From Cyclina sinensis (taxonomy: Eukaryota; Mollusca; Bivalvia; Venerida; Veneridae), in contig JAAONU010000013.1 in NCBI GenBank assembly GCA_012932295.1, forward strand, positions 41,678,627 to 41,742,626: a stretch of DNA of 64,000 nucleotides, in the 5' to 3' direction. Below the pieces are notes generated by a model. That model saw only the letters and a list, made by a program, of their open reading frames with translations, was not told where the DNA came from and did no database searches. The stretch's first letter is position 1; each line of letters starts with the position of its first letter. Made by a program: the position numbers and the translations under genes. Of this stretch, positions 12,401-25,970 are shown one piece after another.

Positions 12401-13490
12401 CCCCTACTTTTCAATCGTTTTGTGTACAAAACGGAAACGTTTTTAAACTAGTCGGGCGTTTATTCAATGAACATTTTTATTTAAATGATTCATTTAAAGC
12501 GCTAAGCTCCAACTTGAATGTACAATGGAAAGAGACTGACTCTCTGCGAAAGTTTTTGTTAATGTTGTTGTTGTTTTTTCAATATTTCCAGATGTAAAGC
12601 TTATCCAACCTTGTTGTTTCTTTTATATCAACGTCGAAAGAAATGTGCCTTATCTACTTCAGTACAATTTCTTCCGCTTTCAATTCATTTCTTTGTAAAA
12701 TATCCACACATGACAAATTGTTTGCTCCCAATAGATCTAAAAGTAAGTCAATCAGTGGTCAGTATTGAGCTTAAATAATTGGTATGTACTTTAGTTCCTG
12801 TTGTTATTGTTATTTGTGTGCAGTTCATTTCTCTAACCCGAAACTAATATCTCAAATATAATAGTCATGATAGACATATAAAGGTGTAAATCACTATTGT
12901 TTTGACACTAACAATACAAGGTCATTATGGCGTGTATGGCTAAGATCATTAAATCCATACAAGAAAGATTTTCAGATTTCACAATACAATAGCAGTTATT
13001 AGTATAATTATTTCTTTCAACAACTATGTGTTTAAAGTTCACGTAACCTTTTACCAAGTGAGAATGTGCAGAAGAGAGAACAGCAAAGTTTCTAGATCTC
13101 ATCTTGAAACCAGGCAGCTGACGTTTGATTTATAATCACTATGTTGAAATCATTTTCAGTGACAATTTCATAGGAATTTAAAGAAATGACTACTTCTGTT
13201 AAATAGACAGGACCAAATTATATCGTTTAATAAGCGTTTAAATGTTTCGGGTTATATAAATGCAAAGTCCGAAAAATTATTCTGGACTTAATTTATCACA
13301 TATTTTTCCTATCTATCATTATATTTTGCTACACTGCCTAGGATTAGTCGAGGTAATGGTGATCTATTGAATTATCTCCTAGATGTAAATCCATTCTTTC
13401 CCACAAAAGCCTACAATTTTCGAACGAGCTCTCCACTAAGTAGTTTCAAGATCAGTAATAGCGTAACAATATTCGTCGTAGAAAATTTCG
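6414..13490. other. Long AT-rich non-coding region
   Basis: No coding exon could be supported. The longest open frame (10771-11124, plus strand, 117 codons) follows a good acceptor-like tract (TTTTTTGTCAG) but matches nothing I recognise. The region is probably intronic or intergenic. Confidence 0.4.
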
Positions 13491-13496
13491 ATCAGA

Positions 13497-13523
13497 TTTG
13501 TGTGTGTGTGGGGGGGGGGGGGT
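13497..13523. repeat. (TG)n/poly-G microsatellite
   Basis: A TGTGTGTGTG run passes straight into about a dozen consecutive G residues. It is a simple-sequence tract prone to length variation. Confidence 0.85.
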
Positions 13524-15937
13524 GTTTTGTAGCTGAATAATTATTATTTGGTATATATGCTTATACGTCGGAAATCAGGCTCGTTTATCTCAGATTCGAG
13601 AGACTTCTGATATTACAAGGTTTATGTTTGATTTGCCTTTTTACAGTAGTATAGTTGACTAGGCGATGCGTGTAAACTGTTTTATTTTTAGGGGAATGAC
13701 CTTCTTTCAAAATATTTGTCTGCTGTAAGACACAATAAACATTTTATTACAAAATAAGTTAGGTTGATGTCTTCAGTATACTAATCCAGCCCTTTACTAC
13801 TTATGCATGAATGATGTTTTTCTACATTCATTCTCCTATAAGAAGTCGAAATGTATAGATCATATTAATTCTTCTACATGTATAAGGATCAACGGAGATC
13901 TATACAACAGAACGTTCTAAATATCAATATTAGAAATTTTGCAGTTTTGAAGATTTCTAAATAAGCGTCTTTTCTTCTTTTATGTTTAACCATGTGACCA
14001 CGGGCGAGGTCAATATTGTCTTAAGTGTAAAAATTACAATACAAATGATTTTGGTGGTTTTCCTTCTAGATGTCATTGCAACCAAAGTTTTACATGGTCA
14101 CAAATTCTATCAAAAAATATTATTGTTTTTTTTTCAGAACGGTTTCATGCAAGGCCATCTCTGTTAATTTCAATCTTCTTTCAATCTGCAGTTTTGAGAT
14201 CAAGTAATTTGTCGACAAATGACAAAGAACGGAGCTATGTGATGATTAACGATGGACCAAGGGCGATCTAACAACTAAGAATGTGCGCAGGTGAGATAAT
14301 AAACATAGAAAAAGTGAATTTTCAAATCGTTATGTTTGACATTTGAACATGTGTTATTTCTGGAATAATAAAACCTTTCTGTCTATAAACTTTTAACCTT
14401 GCACGTGTAAAGTGCGTCATTAGCAATCATATAGTGATCCAGAGCACGTTCAGCGGCTGAAGCTCCTTGTAAGCAAAATGCACCATATAATATTTCTGAA
14501 GACTATGCACCTGTACCCCCTACTTAATATCGAGCGAATGCAAAACAATGTAATGTATTGAGAACTTAAAAAAATGAAGACATTAGGTTGCAAATGCGTA
14601 CAGTTCTTGTAATCATTTTCATACTGATTCTTAATTTAACTTTGAATCAGAGTGAAATGCAAGACTTCAGTCAGTGATTCTTCAATCTCAGAAAAAATAT
14701 ACACCATGAACGAAACAAGTTCTAAGGTAAAAGGAAATACCAATACGTCAGGTCAAGGAAAGAAATCAATGTCGTACCTATGGTGAACTAACTATTGATG
14801 AAAGATAAAACTGACTGATAACACCAAAATGAATCAATCCTGTAAAAATATAAGAACAATTCCGTATTCTCCAATAGAAATAAGTAAACTATATGTGTAT
14901 AGATTCATACACAAGGGAAGATACACATACTACAGACTGAGACTGGATGTAAATTATAAGTAGCGTCTAGTCCATCAATTGAAAGAAATTTTGATAATCT
15001 TTATTCCGCTTTGTAACAAAGTATGGATACAATTGCTGATCACGTCCCCTTATCGAGACCTGTTAAGAAGTACCATATTTACTGCATAAGGAAAAGAGCC
15101 TGCGTTCTCCTGCACCAAAAAGACTCCATGAAATAAAGATTCTTTAGTCTTTGTCTTTATCCCGTATTTGATTACCAAAACTTACAAGACTAGGACACGT
15201 TCAAACAGAAAAAAAACTCTGTCTTTACAAGATAAATAAATCTATATAATCATTTGAAATGTAGCAACAAGCTTCTTTGTAAAATGCTAGCAACTGCATT
15301 TTTCACTGGTTCACTTTTTCAATAAGAACTGGTCAGGTAACAATTTATTTTACCCTAAAATACTTCAAATTAATCTAACAACATATGTCATGTTCCAAGT
15401 ATTGTAATATATTAAAACACTATAAATAACTTAACTTTGAATGACAGCAACAAAAACCTACTTTCTTCATACGGAAATAGCCTAATAAGCAAGGATATTT
15501 TGCAGAAGTCCAGACAGTATGTGGGTGTGAACGGCTTTACTAGGAAACTATTTCACTTTCATTTGACAATAAAATAACAATCATTTCGTTAATCTGAACC
15601 ATACGCCTGACACAATTTCTGCCAATTTAAACTAACAAAAACTGCTATCAATGACGTCAGCTCCTATTTCTGTTCAAAATGCTCCAAAATACCTGATAAT
15701 TTCAACCAGAGTAATATTTCGCGAAAGAATACATATAAGGCTAAAATCATCAAAGTCTCACTTCGATCTATAATGTTGTTGTTGTTATATTTCTGTCTTT
15801 CTTTCTTTAACACAATCCATCTTACTGTGTGAAATCTTCTACTTAAGTGCCTCATTTTATTATGTACTGCATTTCCGGATTTTTTACGTAAGAACAATAA
15901 ATCATTTCATGAATGAAATTTAAAAAATAGAAAAACA
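13524..15937. other. Unassigned non-coding stretch
   Basis: AT-rich, no supported gene, RNA or repeat recognised. Confidence 0.4.
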
Positions 15938-16004
15938 ATTTTCAAAACATTAATTTTCTGTAAAACATTTGATTTTCAAAACATTAATTTTCTGTAAAAC
16001 ATTT
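15938..16004. repeat. Perfect 33-bp direct duplication
   Basis: ATTTTCAAAACATTAATTTT followed by CTGTAAAACATTT occurs twice without change, at 15938-15970 and 15972-16004 (period 34). The identity implies a recent local duplication. Confidence 0.9.
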
Positions 16005-17870
16005 CATATATGTATTGAAGAGTTATCTTTATCTGTGTTAGGCAATCATACCGTTTTTGTCTATAATTATACCGTTTTTGTTTATCTAAAATACATCTTT
16101 TTTACCTTCACACTCGCCAAGTGCTTCGTCAGAACCAAGCTTTTCCAAGGTAATCGTGATGAGATCTTCTAATTAATGTTCGTCATTATTTCATTGTCTC
16201 TATATGTCATTAAAACACTTAAAGCCATTCAAGATAGTATCATTTAGCCATTCTCTTAACGCACTAGATGTCTTTAATGTATCCTTAAGCACTGCGTTTT
16301 AATCCTTCAAGCATTCCCTATCATTATAAACTACTTCAAGAATCCAAGCTCATGAGAAGAACTAACCAATTCTTTTGTAATACCGAAGGAAGAGTACCCG
16401 TTGGCTTATACATTAACTTATTTTTTTTCTTCAACTGCAAAGCATAAACCTTTGCCTATCACAAGCAAAGAATATTTCATAATTGGTTTGTAGAACAGTG
16501 ATTTTATATTAAGATGATTCCGTGCACCACGCACATATTCGTTTCGAATTTAAATCAACCGTAGCACATAGCAGGCATGCAAACCTTGAAGGCTGGATCA
16601 AATTTCTTGTCAAATATAATCATAAGTGAAAATCTGCTGAAAGGCTACCCTGTTCCTAATTTGACATATTTTATTGTGTTTTATCTCTTAATCTTACCAT
16701 TGAAACATGACATTACACAAAAGCATTTGATTTCTGACCTGATAAGTACACATTTTTGACTAATTATTGAAGAACATTTCAAGGTATTTAATGTCCACAT
16801 ATGACTCAAAACAGATACTATTACGGGCAATATTATTTCTGCCTTGAAATTTAAAACACGAGAAAGCATTTTACACAGGTCTTAAAGAAAAACAAATCTA
16901 GCTAAAATCAATTTATTCTTCCTTAATTTTGCATACTTTTACCTAAATCATATTAAAATCAAATACAAATGTAATTAATCACTTCTTTTGCAGCAATAAA
17001 AGAATAGAAGTTACCATATCTACCTCTGCTTTAATCTAGCTAAAATATATGATAATGCATTTTGTAATTTTTTTATATGTAGCGTTTAGGGATGACATGT
17101 ATTAAATAACAAGCCAAACTTCCGTCGATTAAACGGAAAGTGACTGAAAAAAGGATAAAAAATGATGAATAAGTTTAGCTAATATCTATTAAAGATTGAA
17201 TCGTACAAATACAAAATTATTACACATACTTTATATTTAAATGAAAATCGTCAAACATTTTCAACTACATCTGAATGTTGAGGTACATGTACTAATATGT
17301 AATTCAATCTGACTATTAACGCAGAAGTCTTGGGTCTCCCAAGCGTCGATGTTCAAATTGGTATTTCGATTTAAATGACAATTCAACATTTGTACTACTC
17401 GTTCGATAAGCTGAAAGCACATTCTGTTGAATGTCTGTCAATTTCAAAAGAAAATGTCTGCAGCTTAAACGTTCTCATATCAGATGAACGTATCGTTTGT
17501 TTGCTAGCCTATTCTGCAAACTGAACTATTCCAGTGTCTTGCCTTTTTACTGCATTATATCACTGAAACTATAGCTCATAGTAAACAAAACAAATTGTAA
17601 TTTCTTGTCATATTGGTACATTGAATTTAGGAAAGGTGCTAGAAGCTTTTAGAAGACTGGTGCTCAGTATTCAATTGCCTGTCTAATACAGGACCAGTCT
17701 AGCATCTCTGAATGCTACTACAACTCAAAACAGGTAAAAATGTTTACAAGACTGTGACACTTACTTTCATAGAATAGTGGATATGTTTTAGACAATGCTT
17801 TGAATGTTATGTTATGCTCCAGTGCACACGCACATACACATACAACCTCTGACAACTGCGCCAGGAAACT
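16005..17870. other. Unassigned non-coding stretch
   Basis: No supported gene. A small repeat of ATACCGTTTTTGT (16048-16081) occurs just after the 33-bp duplication. Confidence 0.4.
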
Positions 17871-17942
17871 GATCTTTTGGCTTAGTGGTTAGAGCGTTGG
17901 TTTTCGATGCGAAAGGATCTGAGTTGGTCGTTATCAAGATGC
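17871..17942 (+). repeat. Degraded tRNA-like SINE head
   Basis: TGGCTTAGTGGTTAGAGCG (17878-17896) is a good A-box region of the tRNA D-arm type. The expected B box near 17920-17930 (GAGTTGGTCGTTATC) is decayed from GGTTCGAATCC. This looks like an old SINE insertion rather than a tRNA gene. Confidence 0.5.
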
Positions 17943-20900
17943 ATTGTGTTTTTTCTGTTTCGAACTTTCATGTTCGTAAGAGTATCGACACGCATTATTG
18001 CCATGTGAACTTGTTTTCTTTTTTCCCGAAAAGAAATGATCCTCTTTAAATTTTGATCAGCTGAAATTATGTAACCTTAGCAATCATGTTGTACATAAAC
18101 TACGTCACAATTTCATTCTGTAGGCAAAATTTTGCCTCATTCAGTGCCAGTGTGATTTTTATCGACACTAGAAATCTCAAACCTTTTCTGCCAACAACAC
18201 TTAAGATTTAAATGCATGAATTATATTGAACACAGAAAAAGATTTAGTGTAACAATTTATCATAAATATTAATTTCTGAGTAGAAGAAGATACAAATAAA
18301 AAACAGAAATGTAATTTCTAGAAACCAAAACCCGAGAATGAGAGATTTCTGATAACGACGAGCAATATTTTCTTTTGAGTAAATGTCACCTAATATTGGA
18401 CTGGTGTTTATTACCAAGACCACCAGACTGACTCATTTCAGAACAAGAATTGGTGTTAAATGCTACATGGGCTTTATTGACTATAAACTGTGCAATAAAT
18501 CGTTTGATATTTTTCTGTTTGCAAAGGAAAAACTGTAATAAAGTCTTCGTATATGAAGAATAAAAAAGCTACACGGCACTATGTACGCCTATTCCTAAAA
18601 TTTGAGTAGCATTTAAATGATATTGGTTAGAACAGAAAGCATACTTTTTCCACAAGTGAAACATCCGTATGACACAAGAAAGACAAACGCTCGAAAAGAA
18701 TACAACGATTAAAGAATTACAAATAAGCTCTACCTATCTGTACTTTATTAAAACCTCGAGTCCTTAATACACGCACACACGCTTGTTTGGCAATGCATAT
18801 AATGTTGAAATGGCAATGCAACGTGCTGTGTCCATACCGAGTACAAGTAAGTAATGAACCCTGAACCCTTGGGAGTCATTTTCAATTACTTCATCGAATA
18901 TAGCATGTCAACTGAATACAATTTGCAAGATCTATTCGTGCTTCAAATCAACCTTACTTTACGCTAAATTTTGTAATAAATTTCCACTATATTTTCGACG
19001 GTTGCTTTGAACATGCGACAGCTTTTTAATTCAGTGCCTCTCCTTCGTGGCATCGAAATAAAATCTAACTGAAGCATACCAATATTTTGCAAAATTAATA
19101 GTAACATTCAGAGCAGGTTTATGTTTTAGAACTATTCGTGTATTTCTTTTTCAAGGGAACACTTATTAGTCTTAGATCATACTGATGGATCCCTGACACT
19201 TTGCATTCGCATAATCTTACAAGGAAGTACAATCATATTTTCACCACAAAGCATACACCAAAACAATACGTGAGTTCATCTTTTATCAGATTTTACTAAG
19301 GTCAAAAACTTATCCACGCGTTATCTTTTAAATCTTATCATTACTAGTTGCAATAAATATTGATAATGGTTACGCAAGTTAACAGTAACACATTTTAATT
19401 TTAGCATTCAACTTAACAACAACTCTTTTTTCCTTATAGAACTGGTCGCATTTCAAGGACTTAACGTGCACTTTCTTCTCAATTAATTATAATCTTTCGT
19501 TTTCGTATGAGTCCAGGAATTTTCATGGAAGTGTATTATATTCGCGTTGTTCTGACAGTTTATTTGATTCCTGTTCATTTAAATGAATCAGATTTTACAG
19601 GCTAGACAATTCTCTCCCTCTGCTTCCTACAAAGTATCACAAGTCATTGATTTTCTCCATTTCTACTTGAGAGTGAATTTCATGCTCGCATGCCGCTTTT
19701 GCTACAATGAAGCAAAACGTGAAAACCAGCACACTGTGTTGCTCAAAATTCAGTGACCTATTTAATATGAACAATCATTTGTAACTTTACAGGCAGAACA
19801 ATGTTGAATTTAAAAAAAAACTGATTTCAAAATGTTTAACACAAATTTAGGCCATTTTTTTAACAAAAAAGTTATACAAGGACACAAAAGTAGGTTGCAC
19901 AAAAGCTTCTAAAAGTTCTATCAAGTTTTCATCTACTTAAAGTAATCCAGTCTTTGACGTCCCTATATGAAACCTTTCGTCAACCTGAAGTATCTCACAA
20001 ACTAATCAAAGCATTCTGAAAACTCTGAACTATTCAAGTAGATTGTCCTGCCTATTAGTATAATTTGTGAAGTTTGAAGTAACAAAAAAGTATCAGTTCT
20101 TTTTTTTTACATTTTGCCAAAAGTTATCCTAAAATCAATTAATTACTTACTAACTGTGTACACTTATACTATTACAGACATTCTAAATCTCCAACAGATA
20201 AATGTCTTTATTTTATCCTAGATTGATTTAATCTGGCATACCACTATCCTTTCGTCTAGACCGGAATATTTTTCCCCTTTTTTTGAAGTACTTGTGTTAC
20301 TGAGATACTAAACAGACTTTGCGAAGATCTTGAACGCCACAGAGTGCGAGAGTTCAGATGAGGAAAATACCATTTTTTGTGAGCTTTCTGGCTGGTTGAA
20401 AATGTAGGACCAACCGCAGTTTTGCTAATACTGATACTTTAAGGAACACATTAGGAACCGCGATTGTCTGTTCGTCAAATATAAATATTTTTCCATAAAA
20501 GAAAGAGTGCAGTTAAAGATATTTTGTTCAGAGTATCTTAACAGGTTTCTTAGTGCTTACAAACAACAACACTGTATTGCAGAAGACGAGACGCTTGCGG
20601 AAACATCAGCATTATATGGCTAAATCAACTGTAAATGCGAATACAGTAAGGTTGGTAGCGGGATTTAAACACAAACGTTTATATATTCTACAAAGTATGC
20701 TGATGATTCACCATATTCGATATAAACAGCATCACGTTGGATTATTACCTGGACTAAAAGATAAATCAGTGCTATGGTTGGCGTATTGCGTTCATTATCT
20801 TGATGTCTAAAAGAGGCGACGTTCTTTTCTAGTGCATATACTTAACTACAAGAGTAAGAGTGAATTTTGTTTCAAAATAGTTTATTTTGATGCAATCACG

Positions 20901-22848
20901 ACTTTCTTGAGTCGGTAGTATTTCTTTGAGCTCGTATTTATAAATGAAGGCAATAAACGCACGTCTAAATGTCAAGTTCTCCTGGCAAGAGACACTTCAC
21001 TTCGTTTACAGTGAATATCTATTCGCTTTACTCTCAGGAAAAACCCTTTGCGCTGATATGAGGCAGCTGAAAATGCTAGAGTGAAACAAAATGATATATT
21101 TATATATGTTGTGCTTTTAATTCTACAGATTTTTTTCAGGAATCACAAAAAAAGAATCAAATTTCGATACTTGTTTCAGGGTTTTATACTTCAAATGAAA
21201 AAAAAACAACAAATAAAAAAACCACAAACACATTCAAAAATAGGTTCACGGATTACTTATTTTTTACTCAAAAAATTCTAGTTCATATACAACCACTTAT
21301 ATGTTTTTATTTATAAAAGAAAAACAACAACAACAACAAAAACATGCATTTAACATCGATCTGGAAAATTATTGCAACTGTATTATTTTCTGTCCAAACA
21401 TTCTTACAAATCAGACCTTCTTGTTAAGTCCTGAATCCCATCCGCTTTAAATAGACTATTTCCATATTTCCATGTAGTGTGCTTTGAGGTGTGATTCAAG
21501 TTGTTCTTTTGCAAAAGAATTTTTCATCGTGTTTAAAAGTTTACTTTGGAAACATCTCTAACTTTTGCAAAATATCTTTGTGTCCGTTAAACTGTTTAGA
21601 GATATGTGTGGAAGGGTGGAAGACATCATAATGAAGTCTTCATAATATCAACCCATATACTGCTCTCTTTATCGCAAAAAAATGATTGAAAAAGATATAA
21701 TGGTAAAGACAATAACAATAAAAATACTTCAAGACAAAGACCAAAAACTGACTTCTTTTTTTTCAAGAAAATCGTGGGACTGTTTTTTTTCTCTCTCTCT
21801 CTTTCTTTATATTTCCATATTTAGAATACTTCCTAACCATTTTTTTTCAAATGCGAAATTAAATTAGTATCGATTGAGATCATCAGCACAGTGTAACTGT
21901 GACTTTTCAATGCGTAGTTCACAACAAGCTCAATGCGAGGAATAGTTAATATCACGTACTCTTCTACTTAATTACTTTACGGACACGATACTGCTTAGAT
22001 CATTGCCGAAAACAAGTGTTGATTAGATTTGTCATGCTGTTATAATTGTCTTATTTAAACTGTCTCTAGGACAAACTTGGTAATCGTGAAGACTATATAA
22101 AGAATGATAAAGGTACCGAAAGAAAAGGAAAGGTAGTATTTTCTACGACCAATTTTGACCGTTTCTGGCTTTAATGGCTCCGATACTGTAGGGGGCCTAC
22201 CCGAATGTTTGAACATAGACCTCTATCCTCTGCCGAGCTTATTTGAAGAATGTGCCCAGACATAACCATAAGCGTACTGCTAAGCAAACAAAAAATGTCA
22301 TCTTCTTGTCACCTGACATATGCTCTCATAGTCAAATCATTTGCTTTAGTATTGTATCAAGTTTCAGGTTTTCGGATATTTTTTTAACATGACTCATCTA
22401 TTAAAGTCAGCGGTGAATGATATGTACATCTCATTTCTTTTACATGGAATATCAAATTAAATGAGAAAGATTAATAACTGTAATAGCCTCCGGTTAAGAG
22501 AGGTCAAATTGATATAATGTTTAAACATAACAATAAGTCTACGCAAAAGTTATTGACTTATTATCACAGGGAAGAAATAGTCATCAAAGCTGGACGAGTT
22601 AGAAATAACGTTTGGATTATAATGTACGTTTGCAATGTATAACGGAATTTATCGCGGACAGACTTTTTTCTTTATCTTACGAACGTTACATTTAGATTTG
22701 TATAATCAGATTTAAAAATCACAGAATTAAGTGAACTGTCCGCATTCTGAGGGCTTTTTTACAGTATCATCTACAAAATCCAAATTTTATTCGGAAATAG
22801 TTATCTGTTTTTCAAGTATATCTTATTTTATAATTTAATATTTAATAC
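17943..22848. other. Long AT-rich non-coding region 3' of the first exon-like element
   Basis: On the minus strand this lies downstream of the exon at 22849-23302, so it would be the first intron of that transcript. I could not find a convincing acceptor followed by a coding exon. A CTCTCT tract (about 21790) and a CAA tract (about 21325) are the only simple repeats noted. Confidence 0.35.
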
Positions 22849-23302
22849 CTTCGTCTTCGTAAATTTCCTCATGGATTGTACATATATTTTCTGACTGTTG
22901 TCTTAACTTCTCCGCCATCCATTTCTTGAGGATCTGACGTCGAGCTTTGGTCATCAAGTTCTCATTTTTATTCTCTCCGCCACCACTTTCTTTCGAAACT
23001 GTTTCTTTAATTTGCATTTTTATCGAATTATTATCCCTAAACACAAACGTGTCCACTGAAGCATTCTGGCTTTGTTTTTTGTTGGAACGTCGTTTAAGAC
23101 TTCTCCGCTTCTGACTATATTCGGAGACATGTTTAGAATTTGAGTTAAATATTAAAGCTGACTTTTTATTTCCATCTGTTTTATGAACACGTCGGTTTAT
23201 ATTCAACAGTGAGCTAAACTCGGATGGAAAAATCCTTTCCCCTTTATCACCACAAACACTCGCTCTCCTTAGTAAAACATTTTCACTTACATCTGTCGAC
23301 AT
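22849..23302 (-). CDS. Coding first exon of unknown basic protein, family member 1
   Basis: The exon has 151 complete codons from an ATG at 23302 and ends at the phase-1 splice donor GAAG|GTATTA. Without splicing the frame stops four codons later. The peptide is rich in Ser, Lys, Arg and Asn and has no signal peptide or membrane segment. Visible motifs are LRRASV at residues 11-16 (PKA-type RRxS), FSSLLNINRR at 29-38 (the family motif), a KRRSLKRRSNKK basic patch, and KARRQILKKWMAEKL with Trp128 lying 23 residues before the splice. The exon then ends in the acidic stretch EEIYEDE. The family motif, the phase-1 donor and the WMxEK spacing recur in exons at 42.7, 44.9 and 63.2 kb. The donor is weaker than that at 63221. 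I do not recognise the protein. A cytoskeletal or kinase-regulated adaptor N-terminus is a guess only. Confidence 0.65.
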
Positions 23303-24916
23303 TTTAAATAAAAGGTTTAATATTATCTACACCTAGTAAAAGTTGACAATATCCAAACTCATATTTTTCACAACTCCATTTTTACAGTCGATATATGACC
23401 ACTGATTCGTTCATTTCTTATGTGTCTTGTAGAAAATCTGATGTATTAAATCATTTTCAAGTAAATAACAGTCCACCTTATTAATTCCGATACAAGTGTT
23501 CGTAAGTAAGTTTTTCAACTAGTGCGCTCGATGTGCCATTACAGTACCCTGTATCTAGAAGTTTCCCGTTAACTATTCCAATACAATTCAATGCAGCAAG
23601 TCATAGATTCAGATCAAAATTCCATTAAGCGAGAAAAAACTTGTGAACTGAAAGAGTCGTACGCTTTACGCTGATCTCAAATATCAAAAATATTTAACCG
23701 CCAATGATGGCGATGAACATTGTAAAATGTTTAAACCAATAAAACTTTTGAATCTTGAAATCTTGTAATATTGGTATCACCTTTACATTTTTTGTAAATG
23801 TAAAAATTAATTCAATTCATTGTGTCCCATTTACAAACACCTGATAAAAGCTTTCATCAATCTTTTACACAGTTGTTAACACAATTGCAAACAAGTTACA
23901 ACATTTTAAAGTTTTTACCTTTACACTTCAGTGAAAATATATCAAAATCATAAAATAATTGTATTTGAAATGTTTGTGCTGAGAACATATTCCTGACCTA
24001 AAATCGAACTAGTCCGAGGTTACGTATCTATTAACTTATATATACTTCTAGTATTATTGTAAATTCGCACTTAATTTTAAAAGACCGTGTCCTTTTCAAC
24101 CTAAACTTTGCCTCTATGCGCGGGAAAGATATGTCTTCAGTGATATAGTAATTGTACCATCTGATATCTATTTCATAGCATACGAAGACATCGATCTAAC
24201 TTCATCAGATACCATTTTGTTTCTTGATTTCATGCTTCCGTTGTTATCAATACAGGGTATTAGGTGAAGCCAGCTTTCGCTAAAATGTACCATTACGAGA
24301 AAAAAATGACAAGTTCTGATTAATTTATTCATTTGATGCAAGTTCGACGGGACAAAGTGAAATAGGTTAACATTTGTCACACCAGAGTTAGGGAAATTTG
24401 TGAATTTAAAAGAAGTGAATATTTGCAAATTCTATGTACGGTTGGACACAAACGCTTTTTTGATATCAGTATCAGTATATATAGTAAATACAAAAATGCA
24501 CTTAAAATTAATTTCAGAAGTTCAACACTTAAAAAGAAAACAAATGTTGGTGGCTTTTGTTCTGAAGAAAATCTCCAGAAAAATGTATCAATTTCACTTT
24601 GAGCTTTTCCTAAAAAATCCGTTGTTCTAAATATTACCTTAAGCAAGCAAATTTGCATATAAATACCATGATATCTACATATATATTCGTTTAAGAAACG
24701 AAACGGAAACGCGTTGTATGTCTTAAGCCGTTTATTATTCTACAGTGTATTTGAATAAAGCCGTCCAAAAGTTTCCTGTGAATGTGCGATAATCAAGTTG
24801 GAACCATTCAGATTCGGGAACAAGATAAAAAAGGAATACTGTTAGAACACACCGTTTGCTTGAGGTTTTTAACAATTTACTTCTGAGCTAGAATAAGTAT
24901 GAAATAAGAACATTTG
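23303..24916. other. Unassigned stretch upstream of exon 1
   Basis: This would hold the promoter and 5' UTR for the minus-strand exon at 23302. No clear TATA or initiator stands out. Overlapping open frames near 24.2-24.6 kb on both strands are short and featureless. Confidence 0.35.
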
Positions 24917-24939
24917 CACACACACACACACACACACAC
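24917..24939. repeat. (CA)n microsatellite
   Basis: An uninterrupted CA dinucleotide run of about 11-12 units. Confidence 0.95.
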
Positions 24940-25774
24940 CGAAGACGGAATAAGTAATGCTTCCATTAACTTGAATTAAACAAAACATCAAGCGGTAAGA
25001 CCCCCCTCACTATGGCGCCTGAACAAAAAAATGCTTGTAAAAAAACGAAGGCAGGTTCTTACAGGGCTGTATATTGAACAGTTTTATCTATATCTAGGTA
25101 ATAAAATATTTATTTTGCACGTTCTACATTGACATCAAGGCTTCAATTAAAAATCAAGGACCTTTTCTATTACATTTTAATTACGTTAATGTATGGGAAT
25201 ATATTTCTGATAAACATACTTCATATTAAAGTTTCCACACATCTGTGCAAGTACCTCTTGTAACCTAAACAGCCCTGCAAGTGTGACACAGTTCCGGTCA
25301 TAAAAATATGTTAGATCACCAAGTCCTTCTGAAATGGCTGTGTAAATTAATATTTGTCTACTGCCGTTCAATTAGATATAATTACCGCGCCAGGATATAA
25401 TTGTTATATCTTATAAACACGACTCACTCGCGCACTAAAAGTGAAAAATTGTAGTTTTTTTTCTTTATAGTCCTAACTACCAAACAGCGAGGAGAATCTA
25501 GGTAAGTAGGCTTCAGTTTCTGTTCTAGAGACAAATCTGAATGCAGAGATTTAAGGTTTGTCTTGTAAGGAGAGGTAGGTGAGTAACTGTACATACTTAC
25601 TTGTATTAGATGCTGAATTTCTTTTCTGACAAATAACCTAATCTAAAATGGTTGCTAGTTTCATATATCGGCCGCTGCAAAATAGGGTTGCAACATTTAC
25701 CAAGAAAAAAAGGATAATGAATATAAATTATACCATATTGTCTCGAAGGAATCAAATCAATTTGATTTCATACC
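24940..25774. other. Unassigned non-coding stretch
   Basis: No supported gene or repeat. Confidence 0.4.
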
Positions 25775-25970
25775 ATTATTATCTACTGCTACTGCTCTTA
25801 CTGCTACTGCCAACTCTACGTTTTTCCTACTGCTACTGCTGGTACTGCTACTGCCAATTTCACGTTTTTTTCTACTGCTACTGCTGTGTACTGCCACTGC
25901 TAACTTCACGTTTGATTTAATTTCTACTGCCAACTGCTACTGCGTACTGCTACTGCCAACTTCCTATTAG
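25775..25970 (+). repeat. CTACTG/CTGCTA minisatellite, plus orientation
   Basis: Irregular units alternate a (CTACTG)n block with a linker close to CCAACTTCACGTTTTTC. About four to five units are visible. The reverse-complement version of the same repeat, linker included, lies at 34.1-34.3 kb. The long leucine- and tyrosine-rich open frame across it is a by-product of the triplet composition. Confidence 0.85.

Noticed and set aside
25648..25920. Leucine/tyrosine/cysteine-rich frame resembling a membrane protein
   Set aside because: It is produced by the CTACTG triplet-like minisatellite.
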